Assembly (NCBI RefSeq): GCF_900113245.1
Contig: NZ_FOOQ01000001.1
Coordinates: 496,001 to 560,000 of the forward strand
DNA length: 64,000 nt
DNA from: Halopelagius inordinatus
Lineage (GTDB): Archaea > Halobacteriota > Halobacteria > Halobacteriales > Haloferacaceae
Direction of reading: 5' to 3'
In this document: piece by piece, positions 1-7,746 of the stretch
Layout of the letters: every line of letters starts with the position of its first letter
Numbering within the stretch: position 1 is the first letter of the stretch
The notes under the pieces: model-generated
Database searches by the model: none
What the model was told of the DNA's origin: nothing
Seen by the model: only the letters and a program-made list of their open reading frames with translations
Program-made: the position numbers and the translations under genes

Positions 1-927
1 ACGTTCCACGTCCCGGGGTCTTCGCAGTACGAGGACTACCGGACGATGTACGAGGAGGAGACGGACCTGGACGCGGTTCTCATCGGGACGCCGCACACCC
101 TCCACTACGAGCAGGTGTCCGCCGCGTTCGACGCCGGACTCCACGTCTACTGCGACAAGCCGATGACGACGGACCTGGAGACGGCCCGGGAGTTGTACGA
201 ACGGTCCCGAGAGAGCGAGGAGATGCTGATGGTCGGCTACCAGCGCCACCTCAACCCCTCGTTCCGGACGGCCAGAGAGCGCTGGGAGGGGACCGACCGT
301 TCGCCGAACTGGCTCACGGCGGAGGTGACGCAAAACTGGGTCGACCGCTTCGAGGACACGTGGCGACAGAATCCCGACCTGAGCGGCGGCGGCTACCTCT
401 ACGACACCGGGAGCCACCTGCTCGACGCCGTCCTGTGGACGACCGGACTGACGCCGACTGCCGTCTCCGCGGACATGCAGTTCATCGACGACGAACGCCG
501 CGTCGACGGCGTCGGAAGTCTCCGCATCGAGTTCGAAGAGGGGGCAACGGCCACCGTCTCGGTCAACGGCGACGCCCCCGCGACGCGCGAACACATCCAC
601 GTCTGGGACGACGAGGGAGCGGTCTATCTCGAAGGCCGCGAGTGGGAGCCTCGAAACCTGAAGACCATAGACCCCGACAGCACCGAACATCTCCCCTACG
701 TCGACTTCGAGAAACAGCACAACCGCGCCTCGGACTTCCTGCGCGCCCTCCGCGAGGGGACGGACCCGCCCGCGACGGCCCACGACGGCCTGCGCGTCAC
801 CGCGGTCACCGAGGCGGCGTACGAGTCCGCGCGCGCGGACGGCGAGTGGGTGGACGTCGACGTCGAATCCGTCGCCGAGGCGACGTCGGAGACGGCGTCG
901 GCATCGACCGACGCGTCGGACGACTGA
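1..927 (+). CDS. Gfo/Idh/MocA-family oxidoreductase, 5' end cut by window
   Basis: The reading frame is open from base 1, so the gene begins before the window; about 309 codons are visible. What is left fits a Gfo/Idh/MocA NAD(P)-dependent sugar or inositol dehydrogenase. The end of the Rossmann domain carries the family's CDKPMTTDLETA segment, which holds the Lys that contacts substrate and cofactor (family consensus EKP). The C-terminal alpha/beta domain contains GGGYLYDTGSHLLD, matching the conserved G-G-x-x-x-D-x-G-x-H stretch with catalytic Asp and His. The last 25 residues are acidic low-complexity sequence, common in halophile proteins. Substrate cannot be assigned. Confident for family, not for function. 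Confidence 0.9.
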   Translation, partial: TFHVPGSSQYEDYRTMYEEETDLDAVLIGTPHTLHYEQVSAAFDAGLHVYCDKPMTTDLETARELYERSRESEEMLMVGYQRHLNPSFRTARERWEGTDRSPNWLTAEVTQNWVDRFEDTWRQNPDLSGGGYLYDTGSHLLDAVLWTTGLTPTAVSADMQFIDDERRVDGVGSLRIEFEEGATATVSVNGDAPATREHIHVWDDEGAVYLEGREWEPRNLKTIDPDSTEHLPYVDFEKQHNRASDFLRALREGTDPPATAHDGLRVTAVTEAAYESARADGEWVDVDVESVAEATSETASASTDASDD

Positions 928-1021
928 GCGTCGCGGCCGGCGTCTGCGCTTCGACCGCTTCTTTCGACCTGTTCTCGACCGGGCCACAGCGGTCTTTGGC
1001 GTCGCGTGCCTCTCTCAGAAT

Positions 1022-1444
1022 ATGGCACCCGACGACCCGGACGACTTGGCGGAACGAGACATCCGAGACGCGAACGAACGCAGACACGAACGCACCGAAC
1101 ACGTCGAGAACATCCTCAAAGAGACGGACACCTCCCTGAACGACCACAAATACCCCGCGACCAGCGAAGAACTGTCGCGGGCCTACTCGGACCAACGGAG
1201 CGACCTGCCCAACGAGACGGAGTCGCTCGGAAGCGTGTTCGACCGCCTCGACGACGAGTACGACACGGCCGAAGAGGCGCGCGAGGCCGTCTACAACGAA
1301 CTGACGGGTGAGGCGATGTCCGACCGCACCCGCGAAGGCGGCGTCGATGCAGCAGAAGCCAACGACCAGCGAAACCTCGAAGAGATAGCGGACGTCGAAA
1401 GCGACCGCACGGACGCCGACGACGACGGAGCGGACGGTATCTGA
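1022..1444 (+). CDS. Small acidic haloarchaeal protein of unknown function
   Basis: This 140-residue protein is very rich in Asp, Glu and Arg and has no membrane segment, signal peptide or catalytic motif that I can see. It is probably cytoplasmic and mostly helical, with a central core (about residues 25-90) and low-complexity acidic ends. The core resembles small conserved haloarchaeal domain proteins of the DUF5789 kind, but this is from memory and weak. Start is ATG 1022; the gene stands alone between a dehydrogenase and an M24 protein on the same strand. The reading frame has the codon pattern expected of a real gene (strong G/C at third positions). Function unknown. Confidence 0.75.
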   Translation: MAPDDPDDLAERDIRDANERRHERTEHVENILKETDTSLNDHKYPATSEELSRAYSDQRSDLPNETESLGSVFDRLDDEYDTAEEAREAVYNELTGEAMSDRTREGGVDAAEANDQRNLEEIADVESDRTDADDDGADGI

Positions 1445-1514
1445 GGCGACTCGGCGCGACCCGTCTCTCGCACCGTCCCCCGCTTGCGCCGCCCGAACGT
1501 TTCCGCGTTTCGTA

Positions 1515-1524
1515 GCTATTTATC
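1515..1524 (+). promoter_or_regulatory. TATA box of the M24 gene, leaderless spacing
   Basis: GCTATTTATC lies about 26 bases before ATG 1546. In haloarchaea this spacing places transcription start at the start codon, so the mRNA is probably leaderless. Inferred from sequence and spacing only. Confidence 0.55.
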
Positions 1525-1545
1525 GCCCCGCGCCCAGGTGCGACT

Positions 1546-2745
1546 ATGGCGACTCGCCTTCCCGACTCCGAGTTCGAGACGCGTCTCGCGTTGGTCCGGG
1601 GCCGACTCGCGGACACGGACGCCGACGCGGGCGTGTGGTTCGACGCGACGAGCATCGAGTATCTGACCGGCTTTCACCACGTCCAGACGGAACGACCGGT
1701 CGTCCTCGCGGTGACCGAAGACCGCGTCGAGATCACCGTCCCCCGCCTCGAAGTCGACCGGGTGTCGGAGACGCCGACGATAGACGCGGTGCACCGCTAC
1801 TTCGACTACCCCGGCGGGAACCCCACCGAGACGGCGGCGGAGATGCTCCGCGAACTCGGCGCGGGACGCGTCGCCGCCGACGCGGACGGCGCGCCGGGCG
1901 TCATGGGCTTTCAGGGGCCGTCGCTGTCCGACTTTCTCGACGTAGAGACGCAACACTGGGTCGGTCGGATGCGGTGGGAGAAATCGGACGCCGAGATAGA
2001 CTGCATCCGCGAGTCCGCGAAGTGGGCCAACCTCGGGCACCGCCACCTCGCGGAGTGCACCGACGTCGGTGCGCACCCCGCCACCGTCTCGCAACGCGCC
2101 TCGATGGAGGCGTCGCGCGCGATGCTCGACGCTCTCGGCGACCGGTACGCCGTCCGCGTCCGCGGCGACGGCCCGGTCACCGCGGGGTACATAAGCGGCC
2201 GCGAGACGGCGCTTCCGCACGGTCACACGCCGAACGAACGCCTCTCGGAGGGCGACGTGATACTCACGGGCGCGACGGCGAACGTCGACGGCTACTACTC
2301 CGAACTCGAACGAACGATGTTCGTCGGCGACCCCTCGCCCGAGGACGTCCATTACTTCGAGGTGATGCTGGAGGCGCAAACCATCGCCATCGACGCTCTC
2401 GGACCCGGCGTCGAGATAGGATACGTCGACGACGCCGTCTCGGAGTACTTCGAAGAACAGGGCGTCGCCGACTTGGCGCAACACCACGTCGGGCACAACA
2501 TCGGACTCGACGGTCACGAACCGCCGTACATCGACGGGGGCTGGACCGACCACGTCGCCGAAGCGTACACCGATACGGTCGAGTCGGACGCCCGGATGGC
2601 GCCGGGCCACGTCTACACCATCGAACCCGGCATCTACACCGAGGAGGCGGGCTACCGCCACTCCGACACCGTCGCAGTCACCGAAAGCGGGACCGAGACG
2701 CTGACGTACTACCCCCGTGACCTCGAATCGAACGTGATTCGGTAG
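1546..2745 (+). CDS. Creatinase-like M24 (pita-bread fold) family protein
   Basis: The 399-residue protein has the two-domain layout of M24 enzymes: an N-terminal creatinase-type domain (about 10-140) and a C-terminal pita-bread domain (about 150-395). The usual five metal ligands D, D, H, E, E are only partly kept. The first Asp position is Gly242, the second is Glu253 (segment GYYSELERT), His is present (HHVGHNIG), the TIEPG Glu360 is kept and the last Glu is Ser373 (GYRHSD). This pattern resembles metal-independent creatinase, which also has a GYY..LERT segment, rather than an Xaa-Pro dipeptidase. Automatic annotation would probably say Xaa-Pro aminopeptidase; I consider that unlikely. The actual substrate is unknown. 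A TATA box supports ATG 1546. Confidence 0.8.
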   Translation: MATRLPDSEFETRLALVRGRLADTDADAGVWFDATSIEYLTGFHHVQTERPVVLAVTEDRVEITVPRLEVDRVSETPTIDAVHRYFDYPGGNPTETAAEMLRELGAGRVAADADGAPGVMGFQGPSLSDFLDVETQHWVGRMRWEKSDAEIDCIRESAKWANLGHRHLAECTDVGAHPATVSQRASMEASRAMLDALGDRYAVRVRGDGPVTAGYISGRETALPHGHTPNERLSEGDVILTGATANVDGYYSELERTMFVGDPSPEDVHYFEVMLEAQTIAIDALGPGVEIGYVDDAVSEYFEEQGVADLAQHHVGHNIGLDGHEPPYIDGGWTDHVAEAYTDTVESDARMAPGHVYTIEPGIYTEEAGYRHSDTVAVTESGTETLTYYPRDLESNVIR

Positions 2746-2847
2746 TCCGACCGCCGACCCGCCCGACTCCCTTCTACTTCCGCCGAACCCGCCACTTTCA
2801 CCGCGCTCTCGGCGGGGGTTCAAGAGGCGTCGAACGCTGGGTCCGCC

Positions 2848-3792
2848 ATGGCAGTCGCGAAGCGGACGAGTCTCGCTCTCCCCGTCGCGGAACCGTTCGA
2901 GTTCGGGCGGTCCGCCGAGTTCGCAGAGCGGTTCGTCCCGTCTACCGACAGCATCGTGTGCCTCCGTGACGCCGTCGTCACCGGCGGGTTCGCGCCGGAA
3001 CCGTTCGTCGCCCACCTCAGCGTCGACGGATACGGTTCGGCGGGCCGACGGACGCAGGCGGCCGACACCGACGACTCGGGACTCGTTCACGCCCGCGTCC
3101 AGTGGGTGGACGAACCGGGCGAGGGGTCCGCCGTCGCGACGCATCTCGACGCCGTGCTCTCGCTTTCTACCGACCTCTCTCCGTTGTACGACGCCGCGGG
3201 CTCTGACCCCGCGTTCGCGCGCGTCGTCGCCGACGTGTGCGGCTATCATCCGCTCCGGTTTACGACGCCGTTCGAGGCCGCCTGTTGGACCGCCCTCTCC
3301 CGGCGGACGCCGACGCCCGTCGCCGTCCGGCGGAAACGCTCTCTGGCCGACGCCGTCGGCCGAGTCGTCTCCGTGGACCACGCCGACCTCCGCCTGTTTC
3401 CGACGCCGGAACGCGTCGCGGCGGCCCCCGACGCGGTTCGCGCGACGCTCTCCGACCGGACGGCGCGAACCGTCCTCGACGCCGCGGAGGCGTTCGCCGA
3501 GGAGGACCTCGATTCCCTCCCGACGCCGACCCTCGTCGCCCGCCTCCGTGGGATTCGCGGGTTCGACCGGCGGTCGGCCGCCGCCGTCGGACTGCGCGGG
3601 TTCGGCCGGGCGTCGCTTCTCCCTCTCGGAGAGCGTCGCCTCCGGGCGGCCGTCGCGGACGCCTACGGTCTGGAGTCGGCGTCGGACGACGACGTCGAAC
3701 GACTGAGCGAGCACTACGGCGACTATCGCGGGTACTGGGCGCGATATCTCCGCGCGTGGGCGTCGCTCCGAACCGACGACGAGAGCGACTGA
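2848..3792 (+). CDS. AlkA-like HhH-GPD DNA glycosylase homologue with altered catalytic residue
   Basis: The C-terminal half (about 130-305) follows the HhH-GPD fold of DNA-3-methyladenine glycosylase II: HPLRFTTPFEAACWTAL aligns with the AlkA helix 'F..L...I..QQ', then a helix-hairpin-helix region near 225-250. The hairpin is degenerate (LRGIRGF where the family has LPGIGPW). The catalytic Asp that follows the hairpin (PAGD..LR in homologues) is Glu262 here (PLGERRLR). Length 314 fits the family. It would excise alkylated bases in DNA repair if active; the D-to-E change makes activity uncertain and a structural or altered-specificity role possible. ATG 2848 is the first start in frame after the intergenic gap. 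It stands alone, 52 bases before the cobalamin genes. Confidence 0.75.
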   Translation: MAVAKRTSLALPVAEPFEFGRSAEFAERFVPSTDSIVCLRDAVVTGGFAPEPFVAHLSVDGYGSAGRRTQAADTDDSGLVHARVQWVDEPGEGSAVATHLDAVLSLSTDLSPLYDAAGSDPAFARVVADVCGYHPLRFTTPFEAACWTALSRRTPTPVAVRRKRSLADAVGRVVSVDHADLRLFPTPERVAAAPDAVRATLSDRTARTVLDAAEAFAEEDLDSLPTPTLVARLRGIRGFDRRSAAAVGLRGFGRASLLPLGERRLRAAVADAYGLESASDDDVERLSEHYGDYRGYWARYLRAWASLRTDDESD

Positions 3793-3810
3793 CCAGCCCC
3801 CGACCTCCGG

Positions 3811-3824
3811 CAAATTCAAGTTCG
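3811..3824 (+). promoter_or_regulatory. Possible promoter of the cobalamin gene run
   Basis: An A/T-rich AAATTCAA sits about 28 bases before GTG 3845 in otherwise GC-rich DNA. It is the only TATA-like element just upstream of a long run of overlapping genes. Weak match to consensus. Confidence 0.35.
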
Positions 3825-3844
3825 GTTTCGCCAATCCACCTGTA

Positions 3845-4480
3845 GTGGCAGTCTCGTTCGACCTCTTCGGCACTCTCGTCTCCGTGGACCGCACCGCCGA
3901 CCCCGCGGCGGCAGTCGCGGCGGAACTCCGCGAACGCGGCGTCGCGGTACCCGACGACTGGGCGGACGCCTACGCCGAAGTCCACGTCGATGCGCCCTCG
4001 GGCGCGGAGGTACCCCTCCCGGCGCACGTCGCCGCCGCCCTCCGCTCTCGCGGCGTGGACGTCCCCGCCAACGCCGCCCGCCGGGCCGTCGTCGCCGCGT
4101 TCGACCCCGAGGTGGAGACGCGTCCCGGTGCGGCCGACGCCGTCGCCGCGGCGCGAGAACGCGGACCGGTCGGCCTCCTCTCGAACTGTTCTGTTCCCGA
4201 ACTCGTCGCGCGGACGACCATCCGCGCCGCGTTCGACCGCGACGCGTTCGACGCGACGGTGACGAGCGTCGCCTGCGGGTGGCGAAAACCGCACCCCGAG
4301 TCGTTCCGGACGCTCGCGAACCGCCTCGGCGTCGCCCCCGAATCGGTGGTCCACGTGGGCGACGACTCCGAAACGGACGGCGGCGTTGAAGCCGTCGGCG
4401 GGCGGTTCGTCGATGTTTCGGACGTCTCGCTCGAATCGCTCGCGGCCCGCCTCCGCGAGGGGGGCGACCCGTGCCCCTGA
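3845..4480 (+). CDS. HAD-superfamily phosphatase in cobalamin cluster
   Basis: This is a haloacid-dehalogenase-type hydrolase of 211 residues. Motif I is FDLFGTL with nucleophile Asp6, motif II is LLSNCS, motif III Lys lies in CGWRKPHPESF and motif IV is VGDDSETD. A helical cap (about 18-90) makes it a C1-type member. GTG 3845 is the start that places motif I at the N-terminus. It overlaps cbiB by 10 bases and so is co-transcribed with the nucleotide-loop assembly genes. Inference: it could supply the alpha-ribazole-phosphate phosphatase activity for which no other gene is visible in the cluster. The substrate is otherwise unknown. Confidence 0.85.
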   Translation: MAVSFDLFGTLVSVDRTADPAAAVAAELRERGVAVPDDWADAYAEVHVDAPSGAEVPLPAHVAAALRSRGVDVPANAARRAVVAAFDPEVETRPGAADAVAAARERGPVGLLSNCSVPELVARTTIRAAFDRDAFDATVTSVACGWRKPHPESFRTLANRLGVAPESVVHVGDDSETDGGVEAVGGRFVDVSDVSLESLAARLREGGDPCP

Positions 4481-5418
4481 CCGCCGGGGCCGCAGTCGTC
4501 ATCGCCGCCGCCCTCGACGCCGCCGTCGCCGAACCGCCCGACCGCGTCCACCCGGTCGCTCGGTTCGGCCGCCTCGTCGGCGCGGTGGACCGCGAGTGGG
4601 TGAACCCCCGACGCGTCGGCGTCGCCGCCGCCGTCTTCCTCCCTCTCGCCTTCGCGGCCGCGGCCGCGGCCGTCGTCGCCGCCGGTTCGGTGCTCGACCC
4701 GTGGGTCGGCGTCGCCCTCGCCGGACTCGTGCTCTTCTCGACGACGAGTCTCCGGATGCTCCTCGATTCGGCCCGCGAGGTGGTCGCCGAGGCGGACGCG
4801 GACGTCGAATCCGCCCGCCTGTCGCTTCGCTCTCTGGCCGGGCGCGACGCCTCCGAACTGGACGCCGCCCACCTCCGCTCTGCGGCCGTCGAGAGCGTCG
4901 CGGAGAACCTCGCGGACGGCCTCGTCGCGCCCCTCGCGGCCTTCGCGGTCTGTGCGCCGTCGTCGCTCGCGTTGGCCGCGGGGGCGGCCGCGTGGGTGAA
5001 GGGCGTCAACACGCTCGACTCGATGCTCGGCTACCGTTCGAAGCCCGTCGGGTGGGCACCCGCGCGCCTCGACGACGCCGTGATGTGGGTCCCGGCGCGC
5101 CTCTCGGCGCTGCTTTTGGCCGTCGCCGCCGGGACGCCGACTGTCGTCGCCTCCGACCGGGTTCGGTGGCTCGCGCGCCGACCCGCCTCGCCGAACTCCG
5201 GATGGCCGATGGCGACGATGGCGGTGACGCTTCCGGCGCGACTGGTCAAGCCCGGCGCGTACGAGTTAGACCCGGCGGCGTACGACCTCGACCCGACCAC
5301 GGCGGGGATGGGGACGCCGTCGCTCCCCTCGGCCGCCGACGCCTCTCGCGCCGTCGCGTTGGCGCGCCGCGCCGGACTCCTCGCCGTCGCCCTCGCGGTG
5401 GTGGTCGCGTGCTCGTGA
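4471..5418 (+). CDS. cbiB: Adenosylcobinamide-phosphate synthase CbiB/CobD-type membrane protein
   Basis: CbiB attaches aminopropanol phosphate (or aminopropanol) to adenosylcobyric acid at the membrane. The 315-residue protein shows the family signatures EPPDRVHPVARFG near the N-terminus, ESVAENLADGLVAPL in the middle and VKGVNTLDSMLGY after it, with several hydrophobic helices (about 50-95, 150-180, 210-235, 290-312). GTG 4471 overlaps the HAD gene, and the 3' end overlaps cobS by 10 bases. The threonine-phosphate decarboxylase that makes its amine substrate is encoded at 7736. Confidence is high. Confidence 0.93.
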   Translation: MPLTAGAAVVIAAALDAAVAEPPDRVHPVARFGRLVGAVDREWVNPRRVGVAAAVFLPLAFAAAAAAVVAAGSVLDPWVGVALAGLVLFSTTSLRMLLDSAREVVAEADADVESARLSLRSLAGRDASELDAAHLRSAAVESVAENLADGLVAPLAAFAVCAPSSLALAAGAAAWVKGVNTLDSMLGYRSKPVGWAPARLDDAVMWVPARLSALLLAVAAGTPTVVASDRVRWLARRPASPNSGWPMATMAVTLPARLVKPGAYELDPAAYDLDPTTAGMGTPSLPSAADASRAVALARRAGLLAVALAVVVACS

Positions 5419-6170
5419 CCGCCGTTCGCGGCGGTCTGGCGTTCCTCACTCGCCTGCCGGTTCGGACCGACGAGGAGTCGTGGGAGGCGTTCCGCCGGAC
5501 GCCCGCCGCCTTCCCCCTCGTCGGCTACGTCGCGGGCGCTCTCGCGGCACTCGCGCTCTCGGTCCCGTTTCCGGCACCGACGGCGGTCGCGCTCTATCTC
5601 GCCGCTCTCTACCTCCTCACCGGCGTCACACACGCCGACGGCCTCGCTGACCTCGGCGACGCCGCGGCCGTCCACGGCGACGCGGCGCGACGGCGGGACG
5701 TGCTGAAAGATTCGTCTACCGGCGTCGGCGGCGCGCTTTCGCTCGGCGTCGTCCTCCTCGTTCTCGCCCTCGGCGCGTTCTCTCTCACGGTTTCGCGCGG
5801 GTGGCATCCGCCGGCCGTCTTCGCCGTCGCTCTCGCCGCCGAAGTCGGCGCGAAGGCCGGGATGGCGTACCTCGTCTGTACGGGCCGCCCGGCCCACGAG
5901 GGGATGGGTTCCGCACTCGCGGGCGACGCCGACGCTTCGGACTTCGGTTCGGTCGCGATTACGCTCGTCCCCCTCGTTCTCGTCGCCGCGGTGGTGGGCG
6001 GGGCGGGCGTCGTCGCCGCGGCACTCGCGCCCGTCGGCGTCGCACACCTCGTCGGCCGATGGGCCGAAGAGCATCTCGGCGGCGTCAGCGGCGACGCGTT
6101 CGGCGCGGCGAACGAACTCGGGCGCGCCGTCGGACTCCACGCGGGGGTGATAGCGTGGACGCTCTTTTGA
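5409..6170 (+). CDS. cobS: Adenosylcobinamide-GDP ribazoletransferase (cobalamin synthase)
   Basis: CobS joins adenosylcobinamide-GDP to alpha-ribazole (or its phosphate) in the membrane as the last step of the nucleotide loop pathway. The protein (about 253 residues) begins AFLTRLPV, a CobS hallmark, and has THADGLADLGDA with the conserved Asp pair, then KDSSTGVGG, followed by several transmembrane helices. GTG 5409 is chosen because it keeps the standard N-terminus; GTG 5415 is an alternative. It overlaps cbiB upstream and cobY downstream (by 16 bases). High confidence. Confidence 0.93.
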   Translation: MLVTAVRGGLAFLTRLPVRTDEESWEAFRRTPAAFPLVGYVAGALAALALSVPFPAPTAVALYLAALYLLTGVTHADGLADLGDAAAVHGDAARRRDVLKDSSTGVGGALSLGVVLLVLALGAFSLTVSRGWHPPAVFAVALAAEVGAKAGMAYLVCTGRPAHEGMGSALAGDADASDFGSVAITLVPLVLVAAVVGGAGVVAAALAPVGVAHLVGRWAEEHLGGVSGDAFGAANELGRAVGLHAGVIAWTLF

Positions 6171-6763
6171 TGTGCGGCGGCCGCGGCACCCGCCTCGGCG
6201 GCGAGACGGAGAAACCCCTCGTCGAAGTCTGCGGGACGCCGATGCTCGACCGCGTCGCGTCGGCACTGCGCGAGAGCAGGGTCGAAACCGTCCGAGCCGT
6301 CGTCTCGCCCAACGCGCCCGAGACGGCGTCTCGCGCTCGAGATATCGGTCTCGCGACGGTCGAGACGCCCGGGAACGGCTACGTCGAAGACCTGCGATAC
6401 GCGCTCGACTCGGTGGGCCGTCCGGTCGTCACCGTCGCCGCCGACGTCCCTCTCGTCACCGCGCGCCACGTCGACGACGCGATAGCGGCGTCGAAGCGGG
6501 TCGGCGGTAGAGGAGGCGACGAGGACGGCGAAGACGACGGGTTCGCCTCGGTGACGGTCTGCGTTCCGGCGGCCCTGAAGCGCCGACTCGGCGCGTCGGT
6601 GGATACGACGTTCGACCGCGACGGGCGGGAACTCGCGCCGACGGGGTTGAACGTCGTCTCGGAGTCGGCGGCAGACACCGTGCGGGTTACGTACGACGCC
6701 CGCCTCGCGGTCAACGTGAACCGACCGGACGACGCCGAACTCGCGGAGGACCTGTGCGACTGA
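6155..6763 (+). CDS. cobY: GTP:adenosylcobinamide-phosphate guanylyltransferase CobY
   Basis: CobY is the archaeal non-orthologous replacement of bacterial CobU guanylyltransferase and activates adenosylcobinamide phosphate with GTP. The 202-residue protein starts MDALLMCGGRGTRLGG, the nucleotidyltransferase signature, followed by EKPLVEVCGTPMLD; TVAADVPLV is the metal-binding Asp region. An acidic insert (about 117-128) interrupts the C-terminal half, a typical halophile loop. GTG 6155 gives the normal N-terminus and overlaps cobS; ATG 6170 would remove the start of the P-loop-like motif. The end overlaps the next gene by 10 bases. Confidence 0.92.
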   Translation: MDALLMCGGRGTRLGGETEKPLVEVCGTPMLDRVASALRESRVETVRAVVSPNAPETASRARDIGLATVETPGNGYVEDLRYALDSVGRPVVTVAADVPLVTARHVDDAIAASKRVGGRGGDEDGEDDGFASVTVCVPAALKRRLGASVDTTFDRDGRELAPTGLNVVSESAADTVRVTYDARLAVNVNRPDDAELAEDLCD

Positions 6764-7746
6764 TACTCGTGGCGGGCGCCACCCGCACGGCGGAGCGAGA
6801 CGGAATCAGCGCCGCCGGCGCGACGCGTGACCTCCTCCTCCACACGCCGAGCGCCGACGCGGAGATTCTGACCTACGGGCGGCCGATTCGCGCGCCGGTC
6901 ACGCCGGTCAGTCCGTCCGGTTGTCCGACGCCCGCGGCGGTCACCCGCGCGGTGTACGAACTGCTCGACTTCGAGACGCTCGTCGTAGACGGCGGTCTGG
7001 CCCGCCCGACGGCGGCACCGACCGTCGGCGTCGGCGCGAAACCCGGCCGCGACATCGGCGAACCGGACCCCGTCCAGACCGCGCCGGGAGCGTTCGCCGC
7101 CGCGCGGGAACTCGGCCGCGCGCTTCCCGACGAGGAGGTGGTCGTCGGCGAGACGGTGCCCGGCGGGACGACGACGGCGATGGCCGTCCTCCGCGCTCTC
7201 GGCGAGGAGTGGAGCGTCTCGTCGTCGCTCCCGGAGAATCCCGTCGAACTGAAAGAGCGAGTCGTCGCCGAGGCGTTCGACTCCTCGGGCGTCGAACCGG
7301 GGCAGGCGGCTCACACCCCCGAACTCGCCGTCCGGTTCGTCGGCGACCCCGTCCTCGCGGTGGCCGCCGGACTCGTCGCGGGCGCACTCCAGTCGGGGAC
7401 CGACGTGGTCCTCGGCGGCGGGACGCAGATGCTCGCCGTCGCCGCACTCGTCCGCCACGCGGGCGTCCCCGACCCGATGACGCTCGCGACGACGTCGTAC
7501 CTGCGCGACGACGTGCCGCAACTCGACGCGGCGGCGGCGTCGTTCGACCTCGAACTCGCCGTCACCGACCCGGGGTTCGACGCCCCGGACGCCGGACCGC
7601 TTTCGGCGTACGCGGACGGCGTCGCAAAGGAGGGTGCCGCGATGGGGGGTGCGCTCCATCTCGCGTCGCGAGAACGCGTCCGCGAACGCGTAGCCGACGC
7701 AACGCTTGATATTCTGGCCCGTCTCGACGTAGACGATGGACCCTGA
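6754..7746 (+). CDS. cobT: CobT-like nicotinate-nucleotide phosphoribosyltransferase (archaeal TIGR00303 type)
   Basis: The 330-residue protein fits the archaeal CobT-related family that would activate the lower-ligand base using nicotinate mononucleotide. Visible features are the N-terminal segment LILVAGATRTAE, a glycine-rich VPGGTTTAMAVLRALG near residue 140-155, and VVLGGGTQMLAVAAL near 220. Archaeal members are shorter and divergent from bacterial CobT, so the base used and even the reaction are less certain than for the neighbours. Start GTG 6754 overlaps cobY by 10 bases and the 3' end overlaps cobD by 11 bases, so the genes are surely co-transcribed. Confidence 0.85.
   Translation: MRLILVAGATRTAERDGISAAGATRDLLLHTPSADAEILTYGRPIRAPVTPVSPSGCPTPAAVTRAVYELLDFETLVVDGGLARPTAAPTVGVGAKPGRDIGEPDPVQTAPGAFAAARELGRALPDEEVVVGETVPGGTTTAMAVLRALGEEWSVSSSLPENPVELKERVVAEAFDSSGVEPGQAAHTPELAVRFVGDPVLAVAAGLVAGALQSGTDVVLGGGTQMLAVAALVRHAGVPDPMTLATTSYLRDDVPQLDAAAASFDLELAVTDPGFDAPDAGPLSAYADGVAKEGAAMGGALHLASRERVRERVADATLDILARLDVDDGP

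Noticed and set aside
3700-3845. Cobalamin riboswitch before the cobalamin genes
   Set aside because: No conserved B12 box or complex leader is visible, and the space is too short; spacing suggests a leaderless transcript.
1516-3894. Long minus-strand open frame (about 790 codons) opposite the M24 and AlkA-like genes
   Set aside because: It is very Arg-rich, with no recognisable motif, and mirrors the plus-strand genes. Such mirror frames are expected in GC-rich haloarchaeal coding DNA.
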